A model generated the notes under the pieces. That model saw only the letters and a program-made list of their open reading frames with translations, did no database searches and was not told the DNA's origin. The position numbers and the translations under genes were made by a program. DNA of 60,000 nt from Antedon mediterranea (lineage: Eukaryota; Echinodermata; Crinoidea; Comatulida; Antedonidae), in NCBI RefSeq assembly GCF_964355755.1, contig NC_092677.1:27562101-27622100 (forward strand), given 5' to 3'. Shown piece after piece: positions 36,069 through 50,533 of this stretch. Every line of letters begins with the position of its first letter. Position 1 is the first letter of the stretch.

Positions 36069-39000
36069 AGAGTTACATTGTAGTTTAGCTTTGTTTTGCG
36101 GCTGTACCGAAATCTATCATAGGTCATATCACTGTTACATCAAAGTTGACTGATAACTTGAATTACATTTGTGATTCAGAAAGTTACTCTAGTTTGTGTG
36201 AACGCAGTTAAATTTTGTATTGAGTGTTTTGAATATGGGCCCCTCACATTCTGTAAACAAACACATACAGAAAATGCACCATAATAATGCTAAACACTGT
36301 ATCTACTTGCTTTGGTGAATGACTGATATCAATAATGTTAAAATGTTTAGCTGACCCTTATACAACATTTGTAGTATGGTGAATGATCATGATGCCAGTT
36401 TCCTTTAGTGATTAATTATCATGACATACCAGATTCAACCATGTTGATAATGATATAAGTAGCAGATGTGAAATGTTCACTTACAAAAAGTCTGTAAACT
36501 GCAAAAGCAATATATTACAAAGAGAAACATATTGAGCCTATTAACATTTAGTTTAACTTTACGTTTAATGAATTTGTTAAATTGTAGTAGTTTCCAAGCC
36601 TGTTATGTAGCCAGGAGGGTTCGTAGAGTTCGAAAAGAAAAACCCTTTTAAGTGTCCTTTTAAAAATAAAAACCAGCAGCAAAAGTCAACTCATAAGCAT
36701 TTTCACTAAAAACGTGTTGTTGACAGACAGACAAATGAGTGTCGTTTGGTGGCAGCACTTGGCATGAAGGGACCATAGGAGAATTGTTTATTGTCCACTG
36801 CGTAGATACTAGTTTATCATTTTCCGTTCCATACTTTCAACATTGTCATTTTCCATTTCATACTTTCAACATTGTCAATTTCATGTAATAATGTCTAAAT
36901 AATGTAATTGGACATCAGTTATGAAACGTTATTAACATTTAGTGTACATTTCTATTGCAATATATTTAATGTTGCACATTACCTTGTCATAAACCTTCAT
37001 CACATTCAGACATTCTTAATCAAAAAACGCTGACTTATAACAAATGACCTGTCTGGCTTTGGTTAAAGTTTGAGCTCCAAGCATCCAAGCTCTAGTCTAG
37101 AAAGCTAGCCTATCCTTGTGTGCATGCAGACTAGGATAGCAATTAATTACATAACATATTTATTATAAAGTAGATATAATGTTACGTTTATAAATTAATA
37201 GTAATTTAATCAATTAAAAACGGGACAAATGTCTGTGTGACGGTATATTATGATGTCACTTCTTCCAAAGAACATAATATCTGTTTATTTTTAAAAGTTC
37301 CACTAGCACTAGCAGGATTGAAAAGAACTTATTTAGTGTGTATCCTAGGGTACATTGGGTATTTAATAACCATTGTCTGTCTGTAGTAGAGTAGGTAAGT
37401 ATATTATTCATTACAGTTAGTTAGTGTTCACTTCTTCTAAGACCTTTTTAGTTGTTTTATGTGATTTTGATGACAAATAAATGAATGAATGCTTAAACAA
37501 GACCAAGAAAGTATTAACACATATTCAACGCCCTATTCAACTAGCTTAGTTTCACTAGTGGAAACTTGGAACAAAGCATTGGCAGGAATTAGATCCAAAG
37601 AAACAGGAAGATTGTCCATGTGGAAACGAGTTTAACCACGGAGGAAATATCTAGCTAAGCTGTGTGCTTATTGTCAATGCTGTTGACCCTAAATCGTACT
37701 TATCATGACTATCAGAAAGCCTTTACATCAAGTATCTCAGATAGATTATAATCCTGACTTGAAAGCGTGACATTACTAAGACCTAGAATTGCACGAACCC
37801 TATGAAAACATCAAACATTTTTACTAAGTATATTTATTAAGAAAATATACTTAAATGCGAAATTTCTAGAATTGCTTTTATATAAGGAGGATTAGGTTTG
37901 ATAACATTGCCTGACATCATTGCCTTCAAATTGGTCAAAGTTCAAAATGATGGATAGAAGCACTAAATATACAATACAATGATAAAAACAAACTCCCTCA
38001 CAATAAACTTAGTTTATCCATAGTTTAGCGTACAGCTGTTAAGTTTAGACATAAGAAAATTGGCATATCTGATTAAACATATTTTATTCAGTTTTCAGAA
38101 TAATTTTGCGTAGCACTTAAAATCTTGTATTGCTTCCATTATCAGCTTTTATTGCATTGTTCATATTGTATTACATTAGAAATAGCTGTTTGAAAATTGT
38201 GTAGAGCAAATTCAGAACAAAGCATCTATCATAGCTTATAATAGCCTTTTTATGGCAAGTTGTAATATTTTATATATGACCAGTTTTGTACGGTGCAATT
38301 TTAAACAATTTGTTTATGAAAATGTATATAAATATATACAAAAAAAGTATTGAAACAATTCACACTAGATTTTGATGTACAGGATAAGCGTGGTCTGTGA
38401 GACTATCAGATCAAACAATATTTTATATAAAGATGATAATTTATTCTTCTTAAAGTGCTGTCTAAACTCTTAATTTTGTTTTAAAAATCCTATGTTTATT
38501 TGTTCATTATTTGTATATCCTTTCTTTAATGATATATGAGAGTTAATATTTAATTATTAATGATAAAGATTTATCCAAACGATATAATTATTCATTTATT
38601 CATGACATAAAACTCTCATTTATTCAATAAATCATTCTTTTATTAATTTATAAATATATCCATTTGAAATAAGTACTTAGTTTGAAATTATTTGTACTTG
38701 TGAATTAGCCGACACCCAATACATAATTTGTTAGTCTTTGGTAGCCTCAAACTTAACCCCAATTTTGGTCCTGTTTTTGGGGGTTTTTTTTCTTCATATT
38801 ATAACTGACCAAATAAATATTCTTTGTTGTATACTGTAGATTGTATTTTCATTCATGAAAATCTATAGTAGGAGAAAACTTTTAAAGAACTTCCAATTTT
38901 TTGTATTGTATTGAGATTTTATGTAAATATTTCACACAAAAGATGCACAAGATAACTGTAATTCACAACATTGTTACAATTTGAGCAATTTAATTTGATG

Positions 39001-39142
39001 CATTACTAATGCAACTTGTACTCTTCAACAGTAAAACATGATTGTTTTATCATCTTTATTCAATACTGTATTAAATAATAACATATTATTATACATCTTG
39101 CTGTGCAATGTTCACACTAAATCATACTGAAAAACAACACAT

Positions 39143-39415
39143 AATTTGTGGATGATCACACTACAAGAACATTACATTAATTTATATATAATAAAATATT
39201 ATTAAATCATTATAATTATAAATACACATTGAATGTGCATAATTTGTCTGAATATTTATGGACGATCACACTACAAATACAAGAACATGGTAGAATACAT
39301 TTATTTGATTATATATAATAAACATTGAATATTTATGGATGATCACTCTACAAGAACATTAAATTAATATAATAAAGCATTAGTAAATCATTAGATTATA
39401 AATACACATTGACCT
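39143..39415. repeat. Diverged tandem repeat, about three copies
   Basis: Blocks GGATGATCACACTACAAGAA, CATTAAATTAAT, ATATAATAAA and TAAATACACATTGA recur three times with indels. It is an old, AT-rich tandem duplication inside intron 4. Confidence 0.65.
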
Positions 39416-40627
39416 TTAGGCTTTAGTGGATGCTTAATGTAATTTATAAGGCAATCAACAACGCCTAGCCAATTACCTATGGATAGGTAGTATACACACA
39501 TGGATAAAGGTAAATTGTACAATTCTCTTTAATGTTAATCTAGAGAAAGAAATATTTATTAGACTTAAATTATATTAATTTATAGTAAAGTAGGTTAAGT
39601 AAATACTTTAGAATACATTAATCTGTCAGAATAAATTGTCTGGCGTTTTCTTTAGTCATTAATTAATACATACAAACAATAACCATGTTGTATGCTTTAA
39701 CAGAAACTACTTTATCACTACAATATTTATATAACATTTACATCTATATTATTTATAAACATTAACTGGAAGATTTACAAATGCCAAATGTGATATTAAA
39801 TCGTTTTTAAATTTCACAAAGAACTTTTCCTATGTAAAAAATACTCTTGTTGTTACAACTCTATTTTGAGATTATTTTCTGTAGAATTTTCTTGTTTATA
39901 AAATGACATCCATTTACGTCAAGCAATGGAAGATGATATAAACATTTTTGTGTTGGCGGATTTTTTTATCCGGTTTTGTTTTTATGATTATTATTCAGAA
40001 ATGAAACTAAATTCCCTGGCTATTATTTTCTCAAGTTTTGTTTAAATTGTTTTAAAATAAAAAAAATTACTTTTGCTTACTTTCTTGATAAATATAAAGT
40101 GTCTTTTAGTTTTTAAATATTTTTTTTCCATTTTAATTTTCTACAAAATGGTTTTTAGCAATCTGTAATGTATTGTTTTTATTCTGGAGGAATAAACCAA
40201 TCACAGCCCATGTCAGTTGTTGTTTCCTTATATGGTATAGCACCTTATTGGATATGCAATGAACTGTGACCAGCTTTGAACCCTTAGGCATAGTCAGTCA
40301 AATTACATTGATTTCTGTTTCAAAAAGAAATTTGTGAAAGACAAAACTTGTGATAGAGTATTATAATGTAATGCCTTTTGTTTTTAGATAATAAAGCTTT
40401 TACATGTTTTTGTTAATAGTCTAAGCAAGTTACTTTATAGTTCTGGTCTTACAAGATATTTTGATACCATAGAGAAATAAGTAACTTACTTAACTTATTT
40501 CTTGATGGTGATACAAAAAAAAACTTATTTAAATTCTACAATGAAGTTTAATCCATTATTGTTGATGTCATGATAGGTTGTTTATGTTTTGAACGATTTT
40601 CATTGGTCGATTAATCTTTGTTTATAA

Positions 40628-40933
<306 letters not shown>

Positions 40934-43900
40934 TAGAGATGTGTTGCTTTACTTTATGTGCAGTAAAGTATATCACTGTATCATTTGATACTATATATTT
41001 GTGTTATAATGATAAGTTTTTATTATTCATATCTGAATCATTCTGTTAAATTAGCTACTGTATGTATACTTTGTTTCATCTTAATAGGTAGGCCTAACAT
41101 TTATTGGTATGCCTTTTGTACTTGATAAATTTGTTCGCCATCTATATGGAAATTGTACTGTTTAAATAGCAATTGTTATTGTTACCTAAAAACAATGCAA
41201 TTTCTATCTGTTTTACTTTGTCGTTTTTAGCCAACTGATACTCACAGCATTGTCACTTTTTCAGTAATTTGCCTTTGGATTTTTAAATCCTGGATTAGGA
41301 TATCTACTGTATTATTGCCTTACTTGTTTTGTTTTTTCCGCCTCACAAGCATTTTTAAAAATACATGGTTTTCCAAAGATATAGCCTTGATGAGTTAATT
41401 CAATTATACTGGCAATTTGTTTGCTCATTCTTCATATGAACCATGGTTTCCACTTGAAATGTGCATCATAAATTGCCCAAAACCAGATAAACATGTGGTC
41501 CATTTGTGGTCAGGCTACTAAGTACCTTGCCCTTTGTTCTTGTTGAATGATCAAATTGCCTACAGAAAAAGAAAAAAAATAAATGAAAAAGTCTTTAAAC
41601 ACAGTGGGAAAAATTATGGAAAGCAATGCTCCATTTGATTGATATAACTTGATGATAGTCCAATTCTGAAAATGTTAATCATAGAAACACATTTTCTCCA
41701 TTGAATTTTCATAGTTCATAGTTCATTTTATTTGTCCATATTGAAATGAATTTAATCACATTACAGTACATTAATCTGTTCTAAATGATAATTCCCTGTA
41801 ATTTATGAATTATTGTATTGTGGTTTTGTTTTACCAGGGAGTGCTCCCTGGTTTTACCATGAACAACATTTCCCTAAAGAAACCATTGAACCAGCAATCG
41901 GTTTAAAACTCATCACACAACCTATGGAGATTAGTCAGTGATATTATTGCCGAGCTAGCCTAGTCAGGAGTCTAGCTTTTAACCCTAGTGACAATGTGTA
42001 TTGAAATTCAAAGACTTCACAGATAGAGTTGAAAAGGTTAGAAATACTTAGGGGTGCTTAGCATATTCATACATGCTTTTTTTCAATTGCATATTCAATA
42101 TTTTTACATGGAATGCTTTCTAATAAAAATGTAATCAAGTATACCTTAATAATATTAAACATCTAAATAAAAGATACAGAAATACTACATGAAGACGACA
42201 CATAAACCAGACAAATAGATGCACTGATTATGTTTAAATAAAACAGTATAAAACTGATTACTGGCTCTAAATAACGTTTTGATCTTTATTTGATCATGAT
42301 CAGAAATGAACAATAATTCCAAACAAACAGGTGACATGTTTCTAATTATCAGTGTGTGTCTTGTGTGTTTATTTGAAGCTAATATTTGAAATTATTCAGT
42401 TGATTTTCTGGTGTGCTGCAGGATAGTTGTTTTAATATTTTATTGAAAAATGTCAGTGAGAGGTTGTCATCTGACAGGTGACTAGGACTAGGTGACCATT
42501 GACCTGTCATACATGAACACTTGGCACTGCGCCAATCATTTCTTCCTTTGAAGTTGTCAATTACATCCTCTTCAAAAACTCTCAAAAGCCTCTCTGCTTT
42601 GAGGCTGACAAAATCAGACAGTGTCCAAAAATGTTTCTCTGCATTTCAAAGCCCGACAAGATATGTCATTTTCCCTTGACATTTCCCTTTGGTTAACTAC
42701 AGTTAAAATCATGATAACATGCTTAATATAAACACACTTTCCTATTTCTTTGATGTTTTGTGTTTGGAAGTGGGTGTGTCACAAGTGGTCTCAATGAAAT
42801 AATGAAAAAAGTTGGTTTTTAACAACAAACGGAGATCTAATAATGTTTTAAGAATTCTGTTACTATCACAAACTTGTGTAAAAACAATCAATGTTGAATC
42901 AACGAGTTGTGCTGTACATCAGTCACATGAATAAATAAAGTTTTTATATTTATCTGAATTGTTTAAGAAAATTAATTTGACTGCTTGATGGCACCTGCTC
43001 TGTCAACCATCATCATCTGCAATTTTTTTTCAGATGTTTCTCAAATCGACAATCATTATTATAAATAAAGAGATATAATTTTCCTGTTTTGTATTTCAAT
43101 TTCCAATTGAATAATAACCTGAATGTATTACAGTTCAAAATATGGAATTAAAGATCTGTGGCTAATAATATGTTTATATCGTCTTACCATAAATTGTTGA
43201 ACGTTCTCGCTAAAAGCAAAACAGTATCTACTTCTTTTTGCGACTTAAACTTCGCTGCTTATTTTCAATTTCCCTTTTTATGACGCAGTAAAGGAGAACC
43301 GTTAGTTAGATAAGTATGGATCAGTAGTCATAAAATGAATTTTGCAAATATAGAAATTTCTAATACTAACTAACTAGGTCTTGGCTTAGTTAATATGATC
43401 ACAACAGATACTTCTTCTGGTCAAAATAGACACAAGTAATCGTAAATGGGTCAATAAAATCGGGCGGATTAATATGCATGCGAAGGAAAAAGGTCAGATG
43501 TATTGGAACGCGTGTTCAAACAATGTTTATTTATTTGGAATTCTAGAGCGATATTGTCCCAAGTAATTAAATTTGTGTATTGTTGAATGTTTTTCGCATT
43601 GTTTTTTTGTAAAGGCAGAATTAATGAATAAAGTTTTTTATGGTTCAGTTAATAAATAACTTTGCACTAATATTATTGTATATTATATTTAATTAATGGT
43701 GTTAATTTCCTGCTAGTTTGTGTTTGATTCTTCTGTTCTGTAGATAACATTTAATTGCGTCATTGATAGAATGATCAATGTCATCTCATGCTAAGATATA
43801 ATAGTTGAAATACATGTTTACAATCTGCTTCGGTAGGAACTTAGCTCCCTGTCGGTAATTTCAATTTAGCTAGGCCAGGAAAATACTGATTAGTTATATC

Positions 43901-44207
43901 CTGACAAATCTTGCATGTTAACAAAGTTCTTCTGAATCTAGCAAAGACTTAATAGTTTCTAGAATTCATCTTAATACAGTCGTATAGTTATACTAGTTGT
44001 ATATGAGTGGAAACAAAGAATCTTATTATTTGTTTTAAATACTGTCTGTCTGTCGAAAAAGCTATATATTATTAACCTTTTTGTATGCCTTACTATTATA
44101 CTGTAATATACATAGGCAAATATCAAGGCGGAGTAATGTTAGACAACAAATTAGGCGTGCTCATTCACTTTATAATTAGGATTGATTGTTAACATTCTAC
44201 TAATCGA

Positions 44208-44352
44208 ATATAGGCGTGGTTGCAACTGGTTGAAGTGTGTTTTTAGATACTGTAGCATTACTGATTACGTAAAATTGAACGTTACCAGTCTACTCTGAAC
44301 TGAATTTAGGCGTGGCTACAATTGGTTAAAGTGTGTTTTTAGATATTACCAT
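44208..44352. repeat. Two-copy tandem repeat, roughly 100-bp period
   Basis: TAGGCGTGGTTGCAACTGGT and TTGAAGTGTGTTTTTAGATA are repeated with a few substitutions about 97 bp downstream. A fragment (TTAGGCGTGCT) also lies near 44151. Confidence 0.7.
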
Positions 44353-46690
44353 AGCATTAATGGTGGTAATAAGCATGGTTTTAAATTTTAGAGCATTGGT
44401 TGATATAGCCAATTATATCATTTTCTTTGCTTAGTCTGTGAGATCTTACCCATAAGATTGTGTGGTAATCCTGACTTCCTTGTCAACAAAGAATATCCTC
44501 ATGCCAAGGCTCTTGTTATGACCTAATGTCAAGCAATCTTTTTAAAATTAAGAGATATTATTGTGTGTATAACCTTTTACTTGATATTATTAAAATGTGC
44601 AATTATTTCTCATGATCCAATCAAGATAGAAACATTATGACCTCCCTATTTGGATAGAATACTTACAAGATTCCCTTGTATTCATGTATTAATATTTAGA
44701 ACAATATATCTGATTAGGCCTGCACATATAATAAACTTTTATCTTTCATCCCAATTTTATTGCATGATCAAATTAGTTGTACAATATGTTATGTTTATAT
44801 TGTTTTTGTATACAAAAAATGAAATTCATGCAGCATAATAAAAACATGAGAGTTCATATAGAGGTCAAGCTTCTATCCTTTATCCAGCTTACATTGTATT
44901 TGTGGTAAAACAGCTAAAATACCACCAAGCCTAGCTGTGGTTTAGTTGACATTCTGTTCATTATTGTTATTGAAATAAGTTATTGTTCACAAAATGTACA
45001 AATTATTTGTATGAGACAATTTATATTTTTGTTATAAGAATACAATTATTTGTCAGTTCTTCTTGTTTGTTGTTGTTAAGGCTATCAATCATTGTCATAC
45101 CTAGAGGATATCCAATATAGTAACCCCTTCCCTAATTATGGTATTATAATACAGGTAGGACTTGGGTAGGAATATCACTTTTTTTAGACCATGCCATCCC
45201 ATAATTCCAAATCCTGGATTCGCCACTGATTCTACATTTATTTCCATTCATTCGTTCGCAAATGATAATATTTTGCTTTACCAAACATGGAATATTATAA
45301 TTTAAAAACATTTTTGTTTGCATTTTTTTGTAACTGACAATTTTAAATGAGAATTTACAATTTACTTTGTGTGACAAAATTTACAAATTAACAGCTGCCA
45401 TAGTCACATGTCATTGCAACCACAATGAAGCTGTTGAAATCTTGAAAGCGAGAAGCTTGCTTCAAATATAATACCGAATCTTGATATAAAGACACAAAGA
45501 CAATGAGAAAAGGATATGTTAGAAAATTTATTATTTTCAAACTATGCTATTGATCATTTTCCCTGATAATAATAAAATAGTAATTTAACAAATAATGTTT
45601 GCAATTTTGTAAAAATTATATTTTAAAATAGTAACTGGGGTTTTTGTTAATCTTCTATACATTTTTTATTGTAAACATTTGATTAGAATTGTGGTATTAC
45701 TCCTTAAAGATTTAAATTGTTAAATTTTTGTGAAAGGCTGATAGATTTCAGAATGTTCCGGTCCTCTGGTTCCAGCAGCAAATATTGTAATCGCAGCATA
45801 CATAATACATTCTATGTGCTTTGCTTTGGAAATGTTAAAATACTTTTAAGGGAATAGCATTCTAAAAATAGAAATAATATTAGGTTTTTAAAGTATTTTA
45901 CTAAACGTACTGAATTTGAGTTTGTTGACTGAATTGCTAGTAAGAATTTTTGCGAGTTTAAACTACCATATTTTATGACCCAAACTGAATTATGAATATA
46001 GTGGCTTCTTACACTTATTTAGGGAAGAATTTGATATTTTGTGTCATATAAAAGTTTAATATCTTGTATTATCATAATTGATGGTTATCAACAGATTTTT
46101 TTAAAGTGAAATTCTTGTGTTTATTCAACATTAAAGCCACATGATGGTGTAATCTGCCTAGGTTCACCATCATAAGTCAGTAGAAAGCTTTTTTCCATGT
46201 TCTCATCATGGCAAGGTTGTTAAGGGAACAGCTTGATTTGTATGTTAGGGATCATCTTAGTAAATGTAGTAGGGTGACAACACACAGCAGCAGAATGGTG
46301 GTTATTAGAAAGCCTCAGAATCAGTGAGATGTGGCTCAACAATCTTCACTCATATGATAAGGCAGTTTACAGTTTCAAAACTGTTTTCTTGTGTCAAATT
46401 CAACTTGCATCATTCTACACAAGTGTATCATTTCTTCGCTACTAAACAACAAGGTTTGGTTTTTCTCTTTTTATAGTAAAATTGGAATTTTTCAATGTTA
46501 AATTTGTTTGTTTTTCTAAAATTTGTAAAAAATGCTATTGTTAATGTGTTTCTTAAATCATTTTAATCCATTATTCTTTTTCAGATTTCGAGTATGCTTT
46601 GAATTTCCTTATGAATATGTACAAAATACAAATGTTATTGTAATGTAAAAGGTTTTTTATACTTGACTTAAATCAACAAAAATTAGAATG

Positions 46691-46740
46691 TATTTCTTCA
46701 GACTACACTTACAAATTTAGTGTAGTCTGAAGGAAATATG
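46691..46740. repeat. Compact hairpin-forming inverted repeat
   Basis: TTCAGACTACACT and AGTGTAGTCTGAA are exact inverted arms separated by about nine bases; the stem extends through TATTTC/GGAAATA with one unpaired base. No flanking duplication is obvious. It could be a fold-back remnant or form an intronic RNA hairpin. Confidence 0.8.
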
Positions 46741-48863
46741 TTTTTTGATTATCAATTTTAATGTTCTTGTTTCACTAGGCATGGCTATGTTTTTCTTCTT
46801 TCATTTTTCTAAAAACATAGTAACATGGACAAAGACATTACAATGACATGATTACCATATAGCGAGATTACGTTCATACTTTTTAACATAGTTTGTTTAT
46901 AAAGTATATTAAGTTTTTTAAATGATATATGCTGCTTATTAACGGATTTCAATTTGTTTACAGGTTTTCGGATTTAGGTCTTTTTTCTTAGTGACAAATG
47001 GTACGGTTTAAATTTACCTTTGAAAATAGAATGTTGTTTTTTTATTTTTTTGCTGTACTACTAGTTCAAATTGATCGCCTTATTTCATAGCATGTAAAAG
47101 TCAAAATATCAAACTTGTAAAGAAATCATAGTCGTCATACTTAAAAATAAAAATTTTTTGAGAGGTTTTGTATCATGTTTTTTTAACTTAAAAATATTAA
47201 AAATTAAACCAGCAAAAATCAAATAATAGGATTTAATTGTCCCTCCCCACATTCTTGACCAAGCATTCTTAGCATTCAATGCTAGAACAATGCAAGTATT
47301 TTACTGAACACAAAACAAAAGACTAACCATTCATTTATTATGAATTATTTCTTGTTTCAACTGAGTAATAACTTAGCTTTTAGTTTGGAATTGGCTTGAG
47401 AATTGGAATAGATGAAAGACTAGAGGAAAAGTACTTGACAAAATAATGCTCTGGGCATTAAACAAAGGCAGGGAAAAACACCACAGTAAATATGTAGATA
47501 GAAATAGTGCCAAGTTTTCTGAAAATCCTATTCATTCATCAGGTTTAAAATAAGTATACTGTACTACTAATGTTATAGTATAAATTAATAATATAATTAT
47601 GTATTTTGAATATTGTTACTAGACTTTATTAATCATTTTAATGATATGGTGTTGAAATTATAGAGTTTTTTTTTTCTCTTAACTCTGTCTAGAAATGAAA
47701 TATTGGATTTGATTATTTCATAGTGTTTATTATTCCGTTTTATTTCCATATTATTTCCATATTAAAATAAAACTCTCTGACTAAGTATCAATTAGGTTTG
47801 GCACAAACTTGCAACTCAAATCAAATTTGAACAGAATATTATTTTGAATTATTTAAACGTTTTTTTTAGAAACTCATTTAATAGTTTTGGTTGTGTTAGT
47901 ATGTTAGGTACAGTTAGTAAAAGAGTAAATAATCTAGTTTGATTTTCTGTGAAGACATGGCTAATTACTGTATGAGCTCTTTGTCTTCTACTCTCTATAT
48001 TTGTAACACTTTTACTTATGTTAACAAAGCCACTATTCACTGTATACAGTACTACTGTATTATTTACAAAGCCTCAATTCACTGTGCTATAATTTTACTT
48101 AACAATTAATCTATTGTTTTTATTAGTGATTTTTTTAAAAGTATGGATATGGTCAGATTTTGATAGGTAGAGCCAGACAAAATGGGATTTAATATCAACA
48201 GCATTTTTGTCAAAGTTTTGAGCAGTTTGTTTTGTCTGTGGGTAAATAGGATAGGAAAAGGAATACACAATTGGTCTGTATTATAATGCATCTTTATTGT
48301 ACTGTTGGTTTTGAATCAACATTAATCCATTTTTCCCCATCAATCTTTTTACAGGACTATCAATAGAGGGCTCAGCTCTTATTAAATCAACTTTGACCTT
48401 TTAAGACGTGTCTATTAAATCCATTGGCAAATTACTTAAATAACAACATGGCTAGATCTAAAAATGTAGTTTAATCATCTTTATTATCCATTTTCTCCAA
48501 GAGAAAATGAAATTGATTGTCTTGAAATTGAAGTTCTTAAAAATGAAGATAGATATAATCTATATAATAGTATTAAGTCAAACCATTTAAGTGTGTTGTT
48601 TCTGTTTTATACCATAATTTCACAGTCATAAGGAAACTCTAGGCCTACCATGGAAATGTTGATAATATGAGTGATTCACAATTCTGTGTGCGATTCTGTG
48701 AGTGATATCAGTATAATGAGCCTGTATTATGTATACAGAATATGTGTAAACCTCCATGATTTATTTAAAGATATTCCTGTTAATTAACACGTTGAATTTT
48801 GTATGCAAGTAGTGAATTAAGCATTGTTTTGCAGCACTGCTGACAGTTTTCATTAATTTGAGT

Positions 48864-49030
48864 AAAAACCAGGTAAAAAGAGACTTGTCTATGACCATAA
48901 CAAGTATGCCCCCAGGGGGGACACTAGGTACACAGGCTTTCATGAGGAAAAACCAGGTAAATGGAGACTTGTCTATCGCCATAACAAGTATGCCCCAGGG
49001 GAACACTAGGTACACAGGCTTTTATGAGAA
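48864..49030. repeat. 84-bp tandem duplication (two copies)
   Basis: AAAAACCAGGTAAA...GACTTGTCTATGACCATAA, CAAGTATGCCCC and ACACTAGGTACACAGGCTTT are repeated 84 bp apart with few differences. Open frames on both strands follow from the period being a multiple of three and are not supported as exons. Confidence 0.85.
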
Positions 49031-49711
49031 TGTTAGCATCGGGAGTGAAAAATGGAACAGATGCATTTAGCATAAATTTGGATGAATTCTGATGCAAATC
49101 ATTCTGTAAACATGTGTGAATTTTGCTAATAATACAGTGACTGTAAAATAGATCAAACATAGCAGAACAATGCATGATTATGCCTGCATTTGGATTTCAC
49201 AAAAATTAAATTAAAATATTTCTCTATGCAAAGATGATTTCCCAATGCTAATAAGATGCCTAACAGAAAGAAACAAAAATCTTTTTTTTTGTAAGGAATA
49301 GTTATTGACTTGTATATCAGTATGTAGATGTTCAGAATTGTAATATTGATTGATTGTTAAACTTTATTTCAGAATAACTATCCATATCCAAAAAATAACA
49401 AATAAAATAGGATTTTCTCCCATTTATTGTAGAGATTTGAAAGCCTTAAAATATACTGCGCACACTACCATTTTCACTATTATTAGGTTATTGTAATATC
49501 TTTGTCTTTCTGATGACCTATGTGACCTGTTATAATTTATAATAATAAAATTGTGTTTATCTATCATTTGCTCCATGAAATGTATACTATGTAACAATTC
49601 TGACAACCTTTTAATTTGATATACCAAAGATTGTATTGCATAATATGTTACATTTAATAGTTACCACATCCTGAGATAATAATTTATTTATTTTTCATTT
49701 GTTTTATCCAG

Positions 49712-49946
49712 CTTGTAGAATTATTACTAAGGCATGGGGCAGACCCATTACAGCGTAATCAGCGAGGATCTTCACCTCTAGATATTGCCAACATCCCCGA
49801 GATTATCGCACTTTTAAAAAACGAAATAATCGAGTCTGCAGGTAGTGATTTATCTACGCCAGAGGTACGCTCTCCAACCTCACCAGAAAGTTTGGCATCA
49901 ATTGACGAAACCAATCAGATTAAGGATAAACATGACATCATTACTG
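49712..49946 (+). CDS. ANKRD11/12: ANKRD11/12-like coding exon 6 (residues 214-291): end of ankyrin repeat 3, repeat 4, acidic/Ser linker
   Basis: Acceptor TTTTATCCAG, donor ACTG|GTAAAT, 235 nt, phase 0 in and 1 out. LVELLLRHGADPLQRNQRG (214-232) completes repeat 3, and SSPLDIANIPEIIALLKNE (233-251) forms a short capping repeat, as in ANKRD11/12 (LLLRYGGNP-type and GETPLKVA-type blocks). A Ser/Thr/Glu-rich linker follows, with TPEVRSPTSPESLAS. An internal GCAG|GTAGTG at 49842 would be a second donor in the same phase, removing 35 residues of that linker. Confidence 0.95.
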
Positions 49947-50533
49947 GTAAATATAACAACATTTTTAGTTTATTTGTGTGCTTTTGTTGATCTCTATTAC
50001 TTACTTTAGTCCAGGAAAAACTCAAACTTATATGGCTAGATTGACTTTCTATCTGCCATTGTGACAGCCAGTTCCCCTCTCGGCATACCAGTCTCCATAC
50101 CAGTAACTCTTACCATTTCCTATTTAATTCAAATGAAGCTTTTGTTTCAGTCTTTTGTTTCTGTGTTTGTTCAGAAAAATATTCAGATTTGATGCAAAGG
50201 GAACAAATAAGGTTGTTAAGACATGATAGTTTCTGTAACAAGTTTATTTTAAATATATTTCAAATTCTGTTTCTTACAAATTCTAGAATTACCTTTTTAA
50301 ACAACATATTCTCTGTTGTTAAAAACAAAAGGTTAATCGGCAAGTGAGTGAATTTTCTAATTTTGGAATATTGTTGTTTTGTTAGATGATGGTGTTATCA
50401 TATCATGTGTCCTGTCGTACCATGAATCGTGACATTTAGAAATAATATAATAAAAAAAGTTCATGTTTGTATGTTGTAGGTAAACCAATATGTAACGAAC
50501 CACAAATAAATATACATTTTGTTTTTCTTTCAG
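49947..50533 (+). other. Intron 6 (587 bp)
   Basis: GTAAAT donor; acceptor TTTGTTTTTCTTTCAG. Nothing else stands out except that the last 54 bases stay open in the coding frame after a possible earlier acceptor TGTTGTAG (ending 50479). Confidence 0.85.

Noticed and set aside
35808-36127. Four overlapping open frames reading as repetitive Leu/Asn-rich peptides
   Set aside because: They are by-products of a 21/42-bp minisatellite; all directions are open at once, which real coding sequence does not do.
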